Shown in pieces: positions 1 to 8,180 of a stretch of DNA of 64,000 nt. Under the pieces are notes generated by a model. That model worked only from the letters and a program-made list of their open reading frames with translations, was not told where the DNA came from and did no database searches. Position numbers and translations under genes: made by a program. Each line of letters begins with the position of its first letter. Within the stretch, counting starts at the first letter, position 1. The stretch is taken from NCBI GenBank assembly GCA_041941305.1, contig JBGTQJ010000025.1:1-64000 (forward strand), written 5' to 3'. This DNA is from JANSWP01 sp041941305 (GTDB lineage Bacteria; Bacteroidota; Bacteroidia; Chitinophagales; Saprospiraceae).

Positions 1-73
1 CTAATTGAGCTAAAAATCGAGCAGTTATTTTTCGGATGCACCACTGTCTTTTTCGGTGAGGCTGCAATTCATT
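1..73 (-). CDS. IS630-type transposase, start of DDE domain (partial, -1 frame)
   Basis: Reading the minus strand in the -1 frame after an A8 run gives an open frame to the window edge. It begins NELQPHRKRQWCIRKITARF, which resembles the segment joining the helix-turn-helix part of IS630 transposases to their DDE catalytic domain (typical form NELKPxxKKxWCIP). No stop lies in this frame up to base 2. The catalytic Asp/Asp/Glu residues would lie outside the window. It is probably expressed as a fusion with the upstream frame by ribosomal slippage. The alternative is that the frame break is a real mutation and the element is dead. Confidence 0.7.
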
Positions 74-486
74 TTTTTTAAAATGTTACCCACATGTCTA
101 AAAGAAATGGATTCTACAATCTCTAATTCAACCAGTTTATCCGATAATAAGCGCAATGACCATCGAGCATATCCTTCGGGCGGTTCAGAGCAGGCAAGAG
201 CTGTAATTTTTGCACGTTCTTCCCCACTTAAGCCCGGGGGGCGACCAGAACGATGTTTATCATCTAAAAAGCTCAAGCCAGCTGCTTTGTATTTCTTAGC
301 CCAATCAAGTATCGTGGGATAGCTGACATTTACCATATCTTGAACTTCCACAAAAGTTTTTCCTTTATGAAGTTCCAATAAGGCAGTAGCTCGCTTCATT
401 TTTTTAACCTTTAGCTCGCCTTTTGACAATAATGATTGTAAATACTCTAAATCCGATTTTGTCAATTCGATGTGTTGCTTTTTCAT
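25..486 (-). CDS. IS630-type transposase, N-terminal helix-turn-helix part
   Basis: This 153-residue frame matches the N-terminal half of IS630-family transposases: a Lys-rich start, then a helix-turn-helix (about residues 30-70, VEVQDMVNVSYPTILDWAKKY), the typical GRPPGLSGEERAKI stretch and a second winged-helix segment (WSLRLLSDKLVE). It stops at base 25 after an unrelated 15-residue tail, exactly where the family continues into the DDE domain. That continuation is present in the -1 frame. The element end was not located because only one end is in the window. Confidence 0.85.
   Translation of the reverse strand: MKKQHIELTKSDLEYLQSLLSKGELKVKKMKRATALLELHKGKTFVEVQDMVNVSYPTILDWAKKYKAAGLSFLDDKHRSGRPPGLSGEERAKITALACSEPPEGYARWSLRLLSDKLVELEIVESISFRHVGNILKKMNCSLTEKDSGASEK
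70..81 (-). promoter_or_regulatory. candidate -1 ribosomal frameshift site
   Basis: The minus strand reads TTA AAA AAA ATG in the first frame (A8, bases 79-72). Slipping back one base on the A run moves the ribosome into the frame that continues the transposase. A AAA AAA is a known slippery motif, and programmed frameshifting is known for IS630 elements. Actual use here is inferred. Confidence 0.6.
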
Positions 487-652
487 ACGCTTTCTCTTTT
501 GAAAGCTAAATTAAAATTATTAAAGAACTTTTTGCACGATGTATTAAAGGGGGCTCTAAATAAGAATCCTCATATTTTTTAACATTTTCGATTTTTCATA
601 AGGTTAAGAAAAGTAGCTTCAGAACCCTTTAACTGTCAGCGGGTTAGCATAA

Positions 653-1183
653 TCACCAAACGCCAAATTCCAATTCGATCTGTATGTCTATAGTTCGATC
701 GGGATTCCAATTAAGTTTTTCGAAAAGGATTTGCACATTAACTTTTTCCTGAGCAATCAGTTCTCTCAGGTCATCCACATTGCTGGTGTTGAGGTTCAAA
801 TCAAACCTGGTATTATCTGGAGCAGGATCTCTCCAAAAAGCTTCCAGGCCACATTCTGAAAAATTGTCTTCACCCAATTTGCATATTCGGATAGACATGG
901 CACGAATAAAATCCATTCTTCCATCCTGAAAAATTACAGAAAGTCTTGCACGAGTAGGACGGATGTATTTGATACTATCAGGGTGCGTACCATATCCATT
1001 GAAAGCATTCAGGTAATTGGTTTCTATCTGGCGATTAAAAATATGTGGAACGCCAAAAATGCCCATGGCCTCATCAACGGTAACGGTCATTGGAGATGGG
1101 ATGATTCTAAACAATGGATTGTCGTCTTTTTGGCAGCCTAAAAAAAGAATTGCGATAAAAACAAAAGTGAATAACTTTTTCAT
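653..1183 (-). CDS. hypothetical lipoprotein
   Basis: The 176-residue protein has a short lipoprotein signal (MKKLFTF...FLGC, lipid-modified Cys17). The mature part is mixed alpha/beta with two further cysteines (around CKLGEDNFSECG) and no family I recognise. It ends in an alternating polar/hydrophobic stretch, IDIQIELEFGVW. It stands alone on the minus strand between the IS630 element and a divergent gene, and is probably an outer-membrane or periplasmic lipoprotein. Function unknown. Confidence 0.75.
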   Translation of the reverse strand: MKKLFTFVFIAILFLGCQKDDNPLFRIIPSPMTVTVDEAMGIFGVPHIFNRQIETNYLNAFNGYGTHPDSIKYIRPTRARLSVIFQDGRMDFIRAMSIRICKLGEDNFSECGLEAFWRDPAPDNTRFDLNLNTSNVDDLRELIAQEKVNVQILFEKLNWNPDRTIDIQIELEFGVW

Positions 1184-1467
1184 ATTTGATGATTGAGTAA
1201 AAGCTTGGAACTATTTCTCTCTGCCCCGCACTTTTAGAAACAAGAGACAAAAAATTAGAAACTAGACACCTTAATTGAGTAATCCCAGTCATTTCTCTTT
1301 AAATTAATCTTGTTTCTTGCCGCTCTTTTCTTGAATCTAAAAAAAGTGTTCGGTAGAGCTAACTATTTAAACCCTTTTCCAGATTCAAAATTATTTGATT
1401 GTTAAAAATAATTCTCATATTGAGCAAATAATGTCAAATTCTCCTAAAACAAATTTCGAAAATCAAC

Positions 1468-3396
1468 ATGGGCGAACAAAAAGTATCTCTCGTTAAGGAT
1501 AAAGCGCAAATGCAAAAGTTCATGCGCAATTTATTGAATGATGTCAAGGCATTGGAGCATATGCTGGACAATGATATGTTTGAAAGTGATATTACCAGAA
1601 TTGGTGCAGAACAAGAAATGGCATTGGTAGATTCCAGAACTTTCAAACCAGCACCAATGGGCGATGAGGAATTGGAAAAGACAGTGGATGCTTATGAATG
1701 GCTGGAAACTGAGTTGGCCCGATTTAACCTGGAGACCAACCTGACTCCCAGAGTTTTTAAAGGGGCCTGTTTGAGTCAATTGGAAAAAGAAAACGCTACA
1801 AATCTTGACAAGATTCGAAAGCTCGTAGGCAAATCCGGGTATAAAGTCATTCTAACTGGAATTCTGCCTACGCTTCGATTGTCGGATATGGTCGATCCTG
1901 ATTTCTCAAATTTGACGCCCAAAAAGAGGTATTTTGCTTTAATGAGAGCCATACAAAAGAATCAAAAAGACTTTGTATTGCATCTTGAAGGGATTGATGA
2001 ATTAAAAGTTCCATTAAAGTCACCATTTATCGAAGCTTGCAACACAAGCTTTCAGGTACATCTACAGGTTGCACCAAATGAATTTGTCCAACTTTACAAC
2101 ATGTCTCAGGTATTGGCAGCACCGGTTATGGCAATTGCGGCTAATTCTCCCATCGTATTTAAAAAGAGACTCTGGCATGAGAACAGGATAGCTATGTTTA
2201 ATAGGGCATTAATGCACAAAAGGGAGTATGGTCAGTATAGAGATGCACCCCCAAGAGTGAGCTTTGGAACCAATTGGCTGGACGACACCATTTTGGAAAT
2301 TTACCGAGAAGATATCTCGAGGTTTAGGGTTTTTCTTGCAGGCGATGTGGAAGAAGATTCTCTAAAAATGATCAGAAATGGGAAAATTCCAAAGTTAAGG
2401 GCATTACAAGTGCACAATTCTACTGTATATCGATGGAATCGCCCTTGTTACGGGATCAGTGATAATGGGAAGCCTCATCTTAGAATAGAAAATCGAGTAT
2501 TGCCTGCAGGTCCAACTGTGTTAGATGAAGTTTCTAATGCAGCTCTTTGGTTAGGGGCTATGATGGGTATGAAAAAAAGTTATAAAGATGTAACAAAAGA
2601 CTTGTCATTTGCTGATGTACAAGACAATTTTATGAAGGCCGCCAAATTTGGAATTGATACTACCTTCAATTGGTTTGGTGATCAAAAGATTTCTGCTTGT
2701 GATTTGGTTTTAAAAGAAATTATCCCGCTGGCAAAAGAAGGTTTAAAGGCTCAAAAAGTAAAATCAGAAGATATTGACAGATACCTTGGCGTCATTGAAG
2801 AAAGAGCCAAAAAGAAAATGACAGGTGCCCGTTGGCAATTGAGAGCCTTTACAGACTTGAAGAATAGAGTAACAGCGGATGAGGCAATTACAGTACTAAC
2901 CGCCTCTATTATCAACAATCAAGAAGAAGAAAAGCCTGTCCATACCTGGGAGATGCCGAATGAAGATGACTTGAAAGACTATACTCCTGCAAAGTACAAG
3001 GTGGAAGAATTCATGACGACTGATTTGTTTACAGTTCGCAAAGACGATTTGATAGAGTTGGCGGCAGACATGATGGAATGGAAAAAGATAAGATACATGC
3101 CAGTTGAGGATGATGATGGTAATCTGGTAGGTTTGATAACATCCCGATTATTGCTTCGCCACTTTGCCAAAAATACAGGAAAGAAAATTAAGACTGTTAA
3201 AGAACTGATGATTGAGAAGCCAATTACCATAGGCCCAGATGGGACGGTTTTAGAAGCGCTCTACATTATGAGAGACAATAAAATAGGCTGTTTGCCTGTG
3301 GTAAAAGACAATAAATTAATAGGAATCATGACCGAAACGGACTTTCTTAGAATTTCGGGCAGATTGATAGAAAGACTTGAGGATCGTGGTGAATAA
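1468..3396 (+). CDS. glutamate-cysteine-ligase-like protein with C-terminal CBS pair
   Basis: The 642-residue protein has an N-terminal region (about 1-450) resembling the GCS2/glutamate-cysteine ligase fold: IGAEQEMALVD near residue 46 is the substrate-binding entry motif, followed by CNTSFQVHLQV and HLRIENRVLPAGPT. Residues about 510-640 form two CBS domains (VEEFMTTDLFTVRKDD and VKELMIEKPITIGPDG), which usually sense adenine nucleotides. No signal peptide, so cytoplasmic. The combination suggests an amide-bond ligase gated by nucleotide level; the substrate is not evident. The gene stands alone with intergenic gaps on both sides. Confidence 0.8.
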   Translation: MGEQKVSLVKDKAQMQKFMRNLLNDVKALEHMLDNDMFESDITRIGAEQEMALVDSRTFKPAPMGDEELEKTVDAYEWLETELARFNLETNLTPRVFKGACLSQLEKENATNLDKIRKLVGKSGYKVILTGILPTLRLSDMVDPDFSNLTPKKRYFALMRAIQKNQKDFVLHLEGIDELKVPLKSPFIEACNTSFQVHLQVAPNEFVQLYNMSQVLAAPVMAIAANSPIVFKKRLWHENRIAMFNRALMHKREYGQYRDAPPRVSFGTNWLDDTILEIYREDISRFRVFLAGDVEEDSLKMIRNGKIPKLRALQVHNSTVYRWNRPCYGISDNGKPHLRIENRVLPAGPTVLDEVSNAALWLGAMMGMKKSYKDVTKDLSFADVQDNFMKAAKFGIDTTFNWFGDQKISACDLVLKEIIPLAKEGLKAQKVKSEDIDRYLGVIEERAKKKMTGARWQLRAFTDLKNRVTADEAITVLTASIINNQEEEKPVHTWEMPNEDDLKDYTPAKYKVEEFMTTDLFTVRKDDLIELAADMMEWKKIRYMPVEDDDGNLVGLITSRLLLRHFAKNTGKKIKTVKELMIEKPITIGPDGTVLEALYIMRDNKIGCLPVVKDNKLIGIMTETDFLRISGRLIERLEDRGE

Positions 3397-3535
3397 AAAA
3401 ATATGAGTTCATCCCAAATTTTTCGATGGAATCATAAATCATTGATTTTCAGTTTGTAAAATTTTTAGACAAACTCTAAATAAAATAAACGAAAGGGATT
3501 TTGTTGCCAAAATTCGGGATGATACATGTTTATAA

Positions 3536-3961
3536 TCATTTCTCCACAAACAATATCTCTTCAAAAAAATTGAAGTTGTTAGGAGTGACACTCACTACAT
3601 TCATGATAAACTCCTCTTGCACCTCCACAGGTGTTGGATGAATAGCCCTGTAGAAATAATCCTGGGAGACTAAATTGGTAAAAGAGATACTTCCCAATTC
3701 ATCTGACAGACCGGATTTGAAAATTGGCTCTCCTGCATCTCTGGCTTCCTGAGTCTCAAACAATTGAATTTCTACATCAGTAGTAACCGATTTTGAAGCA
3801 TCCAATAGACATGCAGCATCTACTGCCGGATCACAGGTCAGGGTTGTAAAATAGATAGTGTAAGGATCGGGAATTACCTTTACAAGTGGTCCATCATCTT
3901 TATTGCTACAGGACATGAAGGCCAGGAATAGGCCTAAGAATAGTACATTGTTCTTTTTCAT
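3536..3961 (-). CDS. small lipoprotein, paralogue of the next gene
   Basis: The 141-residue lipoprotein (lipobox FMSC, Cys18) has a C-terminal domain clearly related to the protein at 4303-4761. Shared features are a Cys-x(n)-Cys pair (TCDPAVDAAC), then [LY][FY][ED][ST]QE.RDAG, FFY/YFYRAIHP[TS]P, and a final SP/TPN.FN...EIL. Regions beyond the stop codons are also alike (CCAAA-TTCGGG-TGA at about 3514 and 4266), so the pair arose by duplication including the 3' flank. The fold may be a small prealbumin-like or carboxypeptidase-regulatory-like beta sandwich. Function unknown. Confidence 0.75.
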   Translation of the reverse strand: MKKNNVLFLGLFLAFMSCSNKDDGPLVKVIPDPYTIYFTTLTCDPAVDAACLLDASKSVTTDVEIQLFETQEARDAGEPIFKSGLSDELGSISFTNLVSQDYFYRAIHPTPVEVQEEFIMNVVSVTPNNFNFFEEILFVEK

Positions 3962-4095
3962 AGTCGGGTAAATTTTTGATAAAAATACAAAACAAATGCT
4001 TACCAGAAAGCTTCAAAAACATGAAGCATCCCGAATTTTAGAGCAAATACTTAAAATATTGCAATTCAAACACCTATTAATTATGTTTTTGTTAT

Positions 4096-4213
4096 CAGTT
4101 GTCGGTGTCTGTTTGATTAACCGACAACCCACAACCGACAACTGACAACCCACAACCGACAACCGACAACCCACAACCGACAACCGACAACCGACAACCC
4201 ACAACCCACAACA
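4096..4213. repeat. simple-word repeat with hairpin potential
   Basis: Variants of CCGACAACC and CACAACC are repeated about nine times from 4121 onward. The left edge (AGTTGTCGGT near 4097) is the reverse complement of the same word, so the block can fold back on itself. It belongs to a class of word-built hairpins seen elsewhere in the window. Confidence 0.8.
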
Positions 4214-4302
4214 AATTGATTATCAATGATTTGAGTGATTTTTTTGTTCAGTCCAATTTTTTAAACCAAATTCGGGTTGACAAATGTTTTGCCAAGGGAA
4301 GA

Positions 4303-4761
4303 CTAATTCTTCAAATACAGGATCTCTACCTTTAAATTGAAGGCATTTGGTGAAATTCGGACCATTGACTTTTCTTTTCCGTCCCCTTCTATTGTATTTG
4401 GTGAAGGATGTATGGCAGTGTAAAAAAAATCTCCTGCCTCTAAGCCAGAAAAAGTATAAATTCCAGAAATGGTGGTAATGCCAAAACCAATTTCTTGTTG
4501 GCCAGCATCTCTTTTTTCCTGGGAATCATAGAGGTAGATTTCTGCCCCAGGTACAATTTGAAGGGCACTTACCTCTTGACAAGTAACATCGATATTTTGA
4601 TCACAAACTTTTACAGTAAATTCAACTGAATGATTGGGCGTAGGTGGTTTAGGATGTTCGGTAGTTTCACTTTTTTGGCAAGAATAATTGATGAAAACAG
4701 GCACAAAAAACAACAAAAAGAGAACGAGTTTTGATTGCATGATATAATGTTTAAGTTTCAA
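4303..4761 (-). CDS. small lipoprotein, paralogue of the 3536-3961 gene
   Basis: The 152-residue frame may instead start at the internal Met8 (base 4740), which gives a more typical lipoprotein signal ending in NYSC. The mature domain shares the paired cysteines (CDQNIDVTC), the SQEKRDAGQQE and FFYTAIHPSP blocks and the SPNAFN.KVEIL end with its neighbour. It is divergent from the MutS-like gene at 4826. Function unknown; probably periplasmic or outer-membrane attached. Confidence 0.75.
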   Translation of the reverse strand: MKLKHYIMQSKLVLFLLFFVPVFINYSCQKSETTEHPKPPTPNHSVEFTVKVCDQNIDVTCQEVSALQIVPGAEIYLYDSQEKRDAGQQEIGFGITTISGIYTFSGLEAGDFFYTAIHPSPNTIEGDGKEKSMVRISPNAFNLKVEILYLKN

Positions 4762-4813
4762 ACAAAAATAGCACGAATTATTTACCCTTCGTTCCTAAAA
4801 ATCAATTTCCTTC

Positions 4814-4821
4814 TATTTTTG
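4814..4821 (+). promoter_or_regulatory. Bacteroidota -7 promoter box (TATTTTTG)
   Basis: TATTTTTG fits the Bacteroidota consensus TAnnTTTG and ends four bases before the ATG at 4826. A start site about 7 bases downstream would make the mRNA leaderless or nearly so. No convincing -33 box was found. Confidence 0.45.
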
Positions 4822-4825
4822 CCCA

Positions 4826-6619
4826 ATGAATCATCTGGAAATCACCTATCAAAAGAGAAGTAAACAGTTTAAGGAAATTGCGGACCAGCTTTTGGCAAAA
4901 TATAAAAGATTCGCTTTTGTACGAGTTATTGTTTTTGCAGCAGGGCTTGGTTTAGCTATTTTTTTAGGAACCTCATTTGGCGTAGCTATCGGATTCCTGG
5001 CATTTGTCATCTTCCTGTTTGGGTTTGCTCGATTTGTATACTGGCATTTGGCTATTCAACAAGCGAATAAGCATCATGCAGCCCTTAAAAATGTAAATAA
5101 GAACGAAATTTCAGCTTTGAAAGAGGATACTTCTGTATTTGAAGATGGAGAAGAGTTTGTGAACCCGAACCATCCAAACTCAGTTGATTTAGACCTGTTC
5201 GGCGCATTTTCCTTTTTCCAGTTTTGCAATCGCACCTCTACAGTAATTGGGAAGTATAGGTTGGCTCAATACTTGAAAAAAACGGTACCTGCAGAGGAAA
5301 TTTTAAAACGCCAGGAAGCGGTCGCTGAGTTGAAAGACCTTTTGGATTGGCGGCAACATTTTCAAGCCTATGGTTTGGGTACAGAGGACAGCATTGAGCA
5401 TATTCAATTATTGAAAAAATGGCTTCATGAACCTTCTTTCGTCAATAATGCAGGCTGGCTGAAATTTGCGATTTATGCAACGCCAATTTGGTCTATTGTT
5501 TCCATTTTGCTCTTGTTGATTGGATTGCCCTGGCAGTTGGCTATATTCCTTTTAATTCCTCAAGGTTGGATCCTTAAAACCACGTTAGAACGGGTCAACA
5601 GAACCCATGATCAAACAACGCATGCTGAGAAAATACTTTCTTTTTATTCCAAATTAATCGCTCACATCGAAAGTCATGATTTTAAAGCTCAAAAACTGAA
5701 AGCACTAAAAGCTTCTTTTTTGCTTAATGATGCCTTGACTTCAAAGAAAATATCCAAATTATCTTACATCATCAGCCAATTGAATGTGCGCTATAATCCC
5801 TTTGCTATTTTGCTAAATCTTTCAATGTTATGGGATTTGAGGTATGTTTGGAAACTGGAAAAATGGAAAGAGGAGTTGAAGGATGATTTACCAGTATGGT
5901 TTGATGCCCTGGCAGAGTTTGAAGCACTTATAAGCCTGGCAACTATCTATTACAATAACCCCAAATGGGTTTTCCCAAAATTAAGCGATACTCAAAAAAT
6001 AGAAGCCCATGAGTTAGGACATCCATTGATCGTCTCCTCAAAAAGAGTGAACAATGATATAGATATTCCAACTCAAGGGCATATTAAGTTGGTTACAGGC
6101 TCGAATATGGCAGGTAAGAGTACTTTTTTAAGAACAGTGGGGTTAAACATTGTATTGGCTATGATAGGTGCCCCGGTTTGCGCCAGCAAAATGGAATTGC
6201 CAATGCTTCGTGTTTATACTAGTATGCGTACTCAGGATGCACTACACGAAAGCACTTCTTCTTTTTATGCAGAATTGAAACGGCTAAAATTTATCATTGA
6301 AGCGGTAGAAAGTGGGGAGGCAGCTTTTTTTCTTCTTGATGAGATATTGAAGGGAACCAACTCAAATGATCGACATACAGGTTCAAAGGCTTTGATTCAG
6401 CAATTGATCAAAAGCAAAGGGGCTGGCATCATTGCTACCCATGATTTGGAGTTGGGCAATCTGGAAGCAAAATCCAATGGGGCAATAGAAAACTTAAGAA
6501 TGGAGGTAGAGATCAAAAATGGAGAATTGTTTTTTGACTATAAACTCAAAAAAGGGGTAAGTGAGAGTTTTAATGCTACTTTGCTGATGAAGCAGATGGG
6601 TATAAAAATTGAAAACTAG
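4826..6619 (+). CDS. membrane-anchored MutS-family ATPase
   Basis: The 597-residue protein carries the MutS C-terminal ATPase domain: Walker A GSNMAGKST at residues 425-433, AMIGAPVCA, Walker B FFLLDEILKGTN, then DRHTGSKAL and IIATHD. The mismatch-recognition and connector domains of true MutS are absent. Instead there are two hydrophobic hairpins (about residues 31-75 and 211-250) that should place it in the inner membrane. Such transmembrane MutS-like proteins are known in Bacteroidota, but their role is unclear. The gene converges on nadR, the two stop codons overlapping (6616-6619). Confidence 0.85.
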   Translation: MNHLEITYQKRSKQFKEIADQLLAKYKRFAFVRVIVFAAGLGLAIFLGTSFGVAIGFLAFVIFLFGFARFVYWHLAIQQANKHHAALKNVNKNEISALKEDTSVFEDGEEFVNPNHPNSVDLDLFGAFSFFQFCNRTSTVIGKYRLAQYLKKTVPAEEILKRQEAVAELKDLLDWRQHFQAYGLGTEDSIEHIQLLKKWLHEPSFVNNAGWLKFAIYATPIWSIVSILLLLIGLPWQLAIFLLIPQGWILKTTLERVNRTHDQTTHAEKILSFYSKLIAHIESHDFKAQKLKALKASFLLNDALTSKKISKLSYIISQLNVRYNPFAILLNLSMLWDLRYVWKLEKWKEELKDDLPVWFDALAEFEALISLATIYYNNPKWVFPKLSDTQKIEAHELGHPLIVSSKRVNNDIDIPTQGHIKLVTGSNMAGKSTFLRTVGLNIVLAMIGAPVCASKMELPMLRVYTSMRTQDALHESTSSFYAELKRLKFIIEAVESGEAAFFLLDEILKGTNSNDRHTGSKALIQQLIKSKGAGIIATHDLELGNLEAKSNGAIENLRMEVEIKNGELFFDYKLKKGVSESFNATLLMKQMGIKIEN

Positions 6620-7593
6620 CTCAATAATTTATCAATTTCAAACACTGCCTTTTCGAATCGTTCTTCAAAATCGCCTTCAATGATTACGTAATTACAATTT
6701 CTGCTTTCCAGTTCTTCCTGCAATCTTTCGAATTGACTTTTTCTGATGTCCTCAAATGCTCTGGTTCCATCATCAACCCAAGGAACATCTGGTTTCAATA
6801 ATATATACAAATCGTATTTCCGCTGATGGCTCATTTCTATAATCCATTGCGGACAATAACCCAGAAAAATCTCTGCCCATATTTGTGTAACAATCAAGTC
6901 CGTATCGCATATCAAAACTTTATTGGCATTTCTCGAAGCTTCATCTTCCTTTAAGAGATGGCCACCGGCGATATGGGCAAAATCTAATTCTGTCAAATCC
7001 ATTCCAATTCCTTCGCAATAGGTCCTTCCGTATTCTTCCACAAAAGTGGTTTTATAGTGCTTGGCGAGTTTTTCAGAAAGCACCGATTTTCCTACCGATT
7101 CAGGACCTGACAACACAACCTTTTTCAAAAAATAAGGTCTGACTATTTCAGGCACAAACTGCCAGTATTTATGAGGGGAGTGGCGAATTTTAAATGCAGA
7201 AATGGGAACCTTTTTCCTTTCCAGGTCTACCAAAACATGTTTGGTTCCCAAGACCCTTGCAAGTTCATCACCATAATTTTCTGAAGAAAAAAAGACATCC
7301 AACCCATTAGGGCAGTTTTGAAGAATAGTATTTTCCCAAATCTCCCAGAAAAAGCGATGCTCCTCAGGATATTGAGGGTTTTCATCTGTTATATGGAGGA
7401 TACGCAATTCAGGATACAATGCCTTCATCCAAAAATAGCGCAATGCACCTGGAATCGGTTCTTTTTCATTACTACAGACCATAACGGTCAATTCATCTAC
7501 CTGTTGGGCAGCTGTCTCAATTAAATACATATGCCCTTTGTGAGGAGGCATAAATTTTCCTAGGACTAAGCCTCTTGTTTTTGTGCTTTCCAT
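6616..7593 (-). CDS. nadR: NadR-like NMN adenylyltransferase / ribosylnicotinamide kinase
   Basis: The 325-residue protein has two catalytic domains. The N-terminal nucleotidyltransferase shows GKFMPPHKGH (HxGH motif, residues 18-21) and the ISAFKIR motif (131-137) that binds ATP in NMN adenylyltransferases. The C-terminal P-loop kinase shows GPESVGKS (163-170). This arrangement is that of NadR, which phosphorylates nicotinamide riboside to NMN and adenylates it to NAD. The N-terminal DNA-binding domain of enterobacterial NadR is absent, as in other NadR-type proteins outside that group. It overlaps pnuC by 28 bases, so the pair is translationally linked. Confidence 0.88.
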   Translation of the reverse strand: MESTKTRGLVLGKFMPPHKGHMYLIETAAQQVDELTVMVCSNEKEPIPGALRYFWMKALYPELRILHITDENPQYPEEHRFFWEIWENTILQNCPNGLDVFFSSENYGDELARVLGTKHVLVDLERKKVPISAFKIRHSPHKYWQFVPEIVRPYFLKKVVLSGPESVGKSVLSEKLAKHYKTTFVEEYGRTYCEGIGMDLTELDFAHIAGGHLLKEDEASRNANKVLICDTDLIVTQIWAEIFLGYCPQWIIEMSHQRKYDLYILLKPDVPWVDDGTRAFEDIRKSQFERLQEELESRNCNYVIIEGDFEERFEKAVFEIDKLLS

Positions 7594-8147
7594 TCTTTAC
7601 GCCATTCGATAAGACCAGTGATTGCCATAAAAGTGAATATTAGATACAATCCTGCGGTGATGTACAGTTCTTTGTAAATAAAAAGACCAACATATATAGG
7701 ATCAACAAAAATCCACATGCCCCAATTATCAATGATTTTACGTGCAAGTAAAAGATTGGCTATCAAGCTAATGGAGGCCAACATGGTATCCAAGTAGGGA
7801 ACATCCGTATCTGAATAATTATCCAATAAATAGCCAATGGATAAAATCAAAATAATTAGAAGCGGAATTAGCAAAAAATACTCCTTGGAAGTCAAACGCC
7901 TTATAGGGACATTATCTATATCTTCTTTCTTGCCAAATAGCCAAAAATACCAACCATAGACTCCTTGAATGAAAAAAACGACTTGCAGTCCTACTTCGGC
8001 ATACAATTTTCCCTCGAAAAAAATGTAACCGTATGCTGTAATGCCTAACAAACCAATTGGCCAAGCCCATACATTTCTTTTGACGGTCAACCAAACACAA
8101 ATTAGGGAAAAGACTGCAGCAAATATTTCCAAAGGAGTGATTGTCAT
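7566..8147 (-). CDS. pnuC: PnuC-type nicotinamide riboside transporter
   Basis: The 193-residue integral membrane protein has about seven hydrophobic segments. It carries the PnuC signature W(x)4VxxIYV(x)4K (WGMWIFVDPIYVGLFIYKELY) and the WP.GL.G...Y...F.EGKLYAE stretch near the N-terminus. PnuC moves nicotinamide riboside inward by facilitated diffusion, trapped by the NadR kinase encoded immediately downstream with an overlapping reading frame. The MFS gene ends 33 bases upstream, so all three may form one operon. Confidence 0.9.
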   Translation of the reverse strand: MTITPLEIFAAVFSLICVWLTVKRNVWAWPIGLLGITAYGYIFFEGKLYAEVGLQVVFFIQGVYGWYFWLFGKKEDIDNVPIRRLTSKEYFLLIPLLIILILSIGYLLDNYSDTDVPYLDTMLASISLIANLLLARKIIDNWGMWIFVDPIYVGLFIYKELYITAGLYLIFTFMAITGLIEWRKEWKAQKQEA

Positions 8148-8180
8148 AGGGCAAAGAAAAAAGATTTTTGGAAAATTTGA

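Noticed and set aside
4096..4213. CRISPR array
   Set aside because: The repeated words are only 7-15 bases, without unique spacers of constant length and without cas genes nearby.
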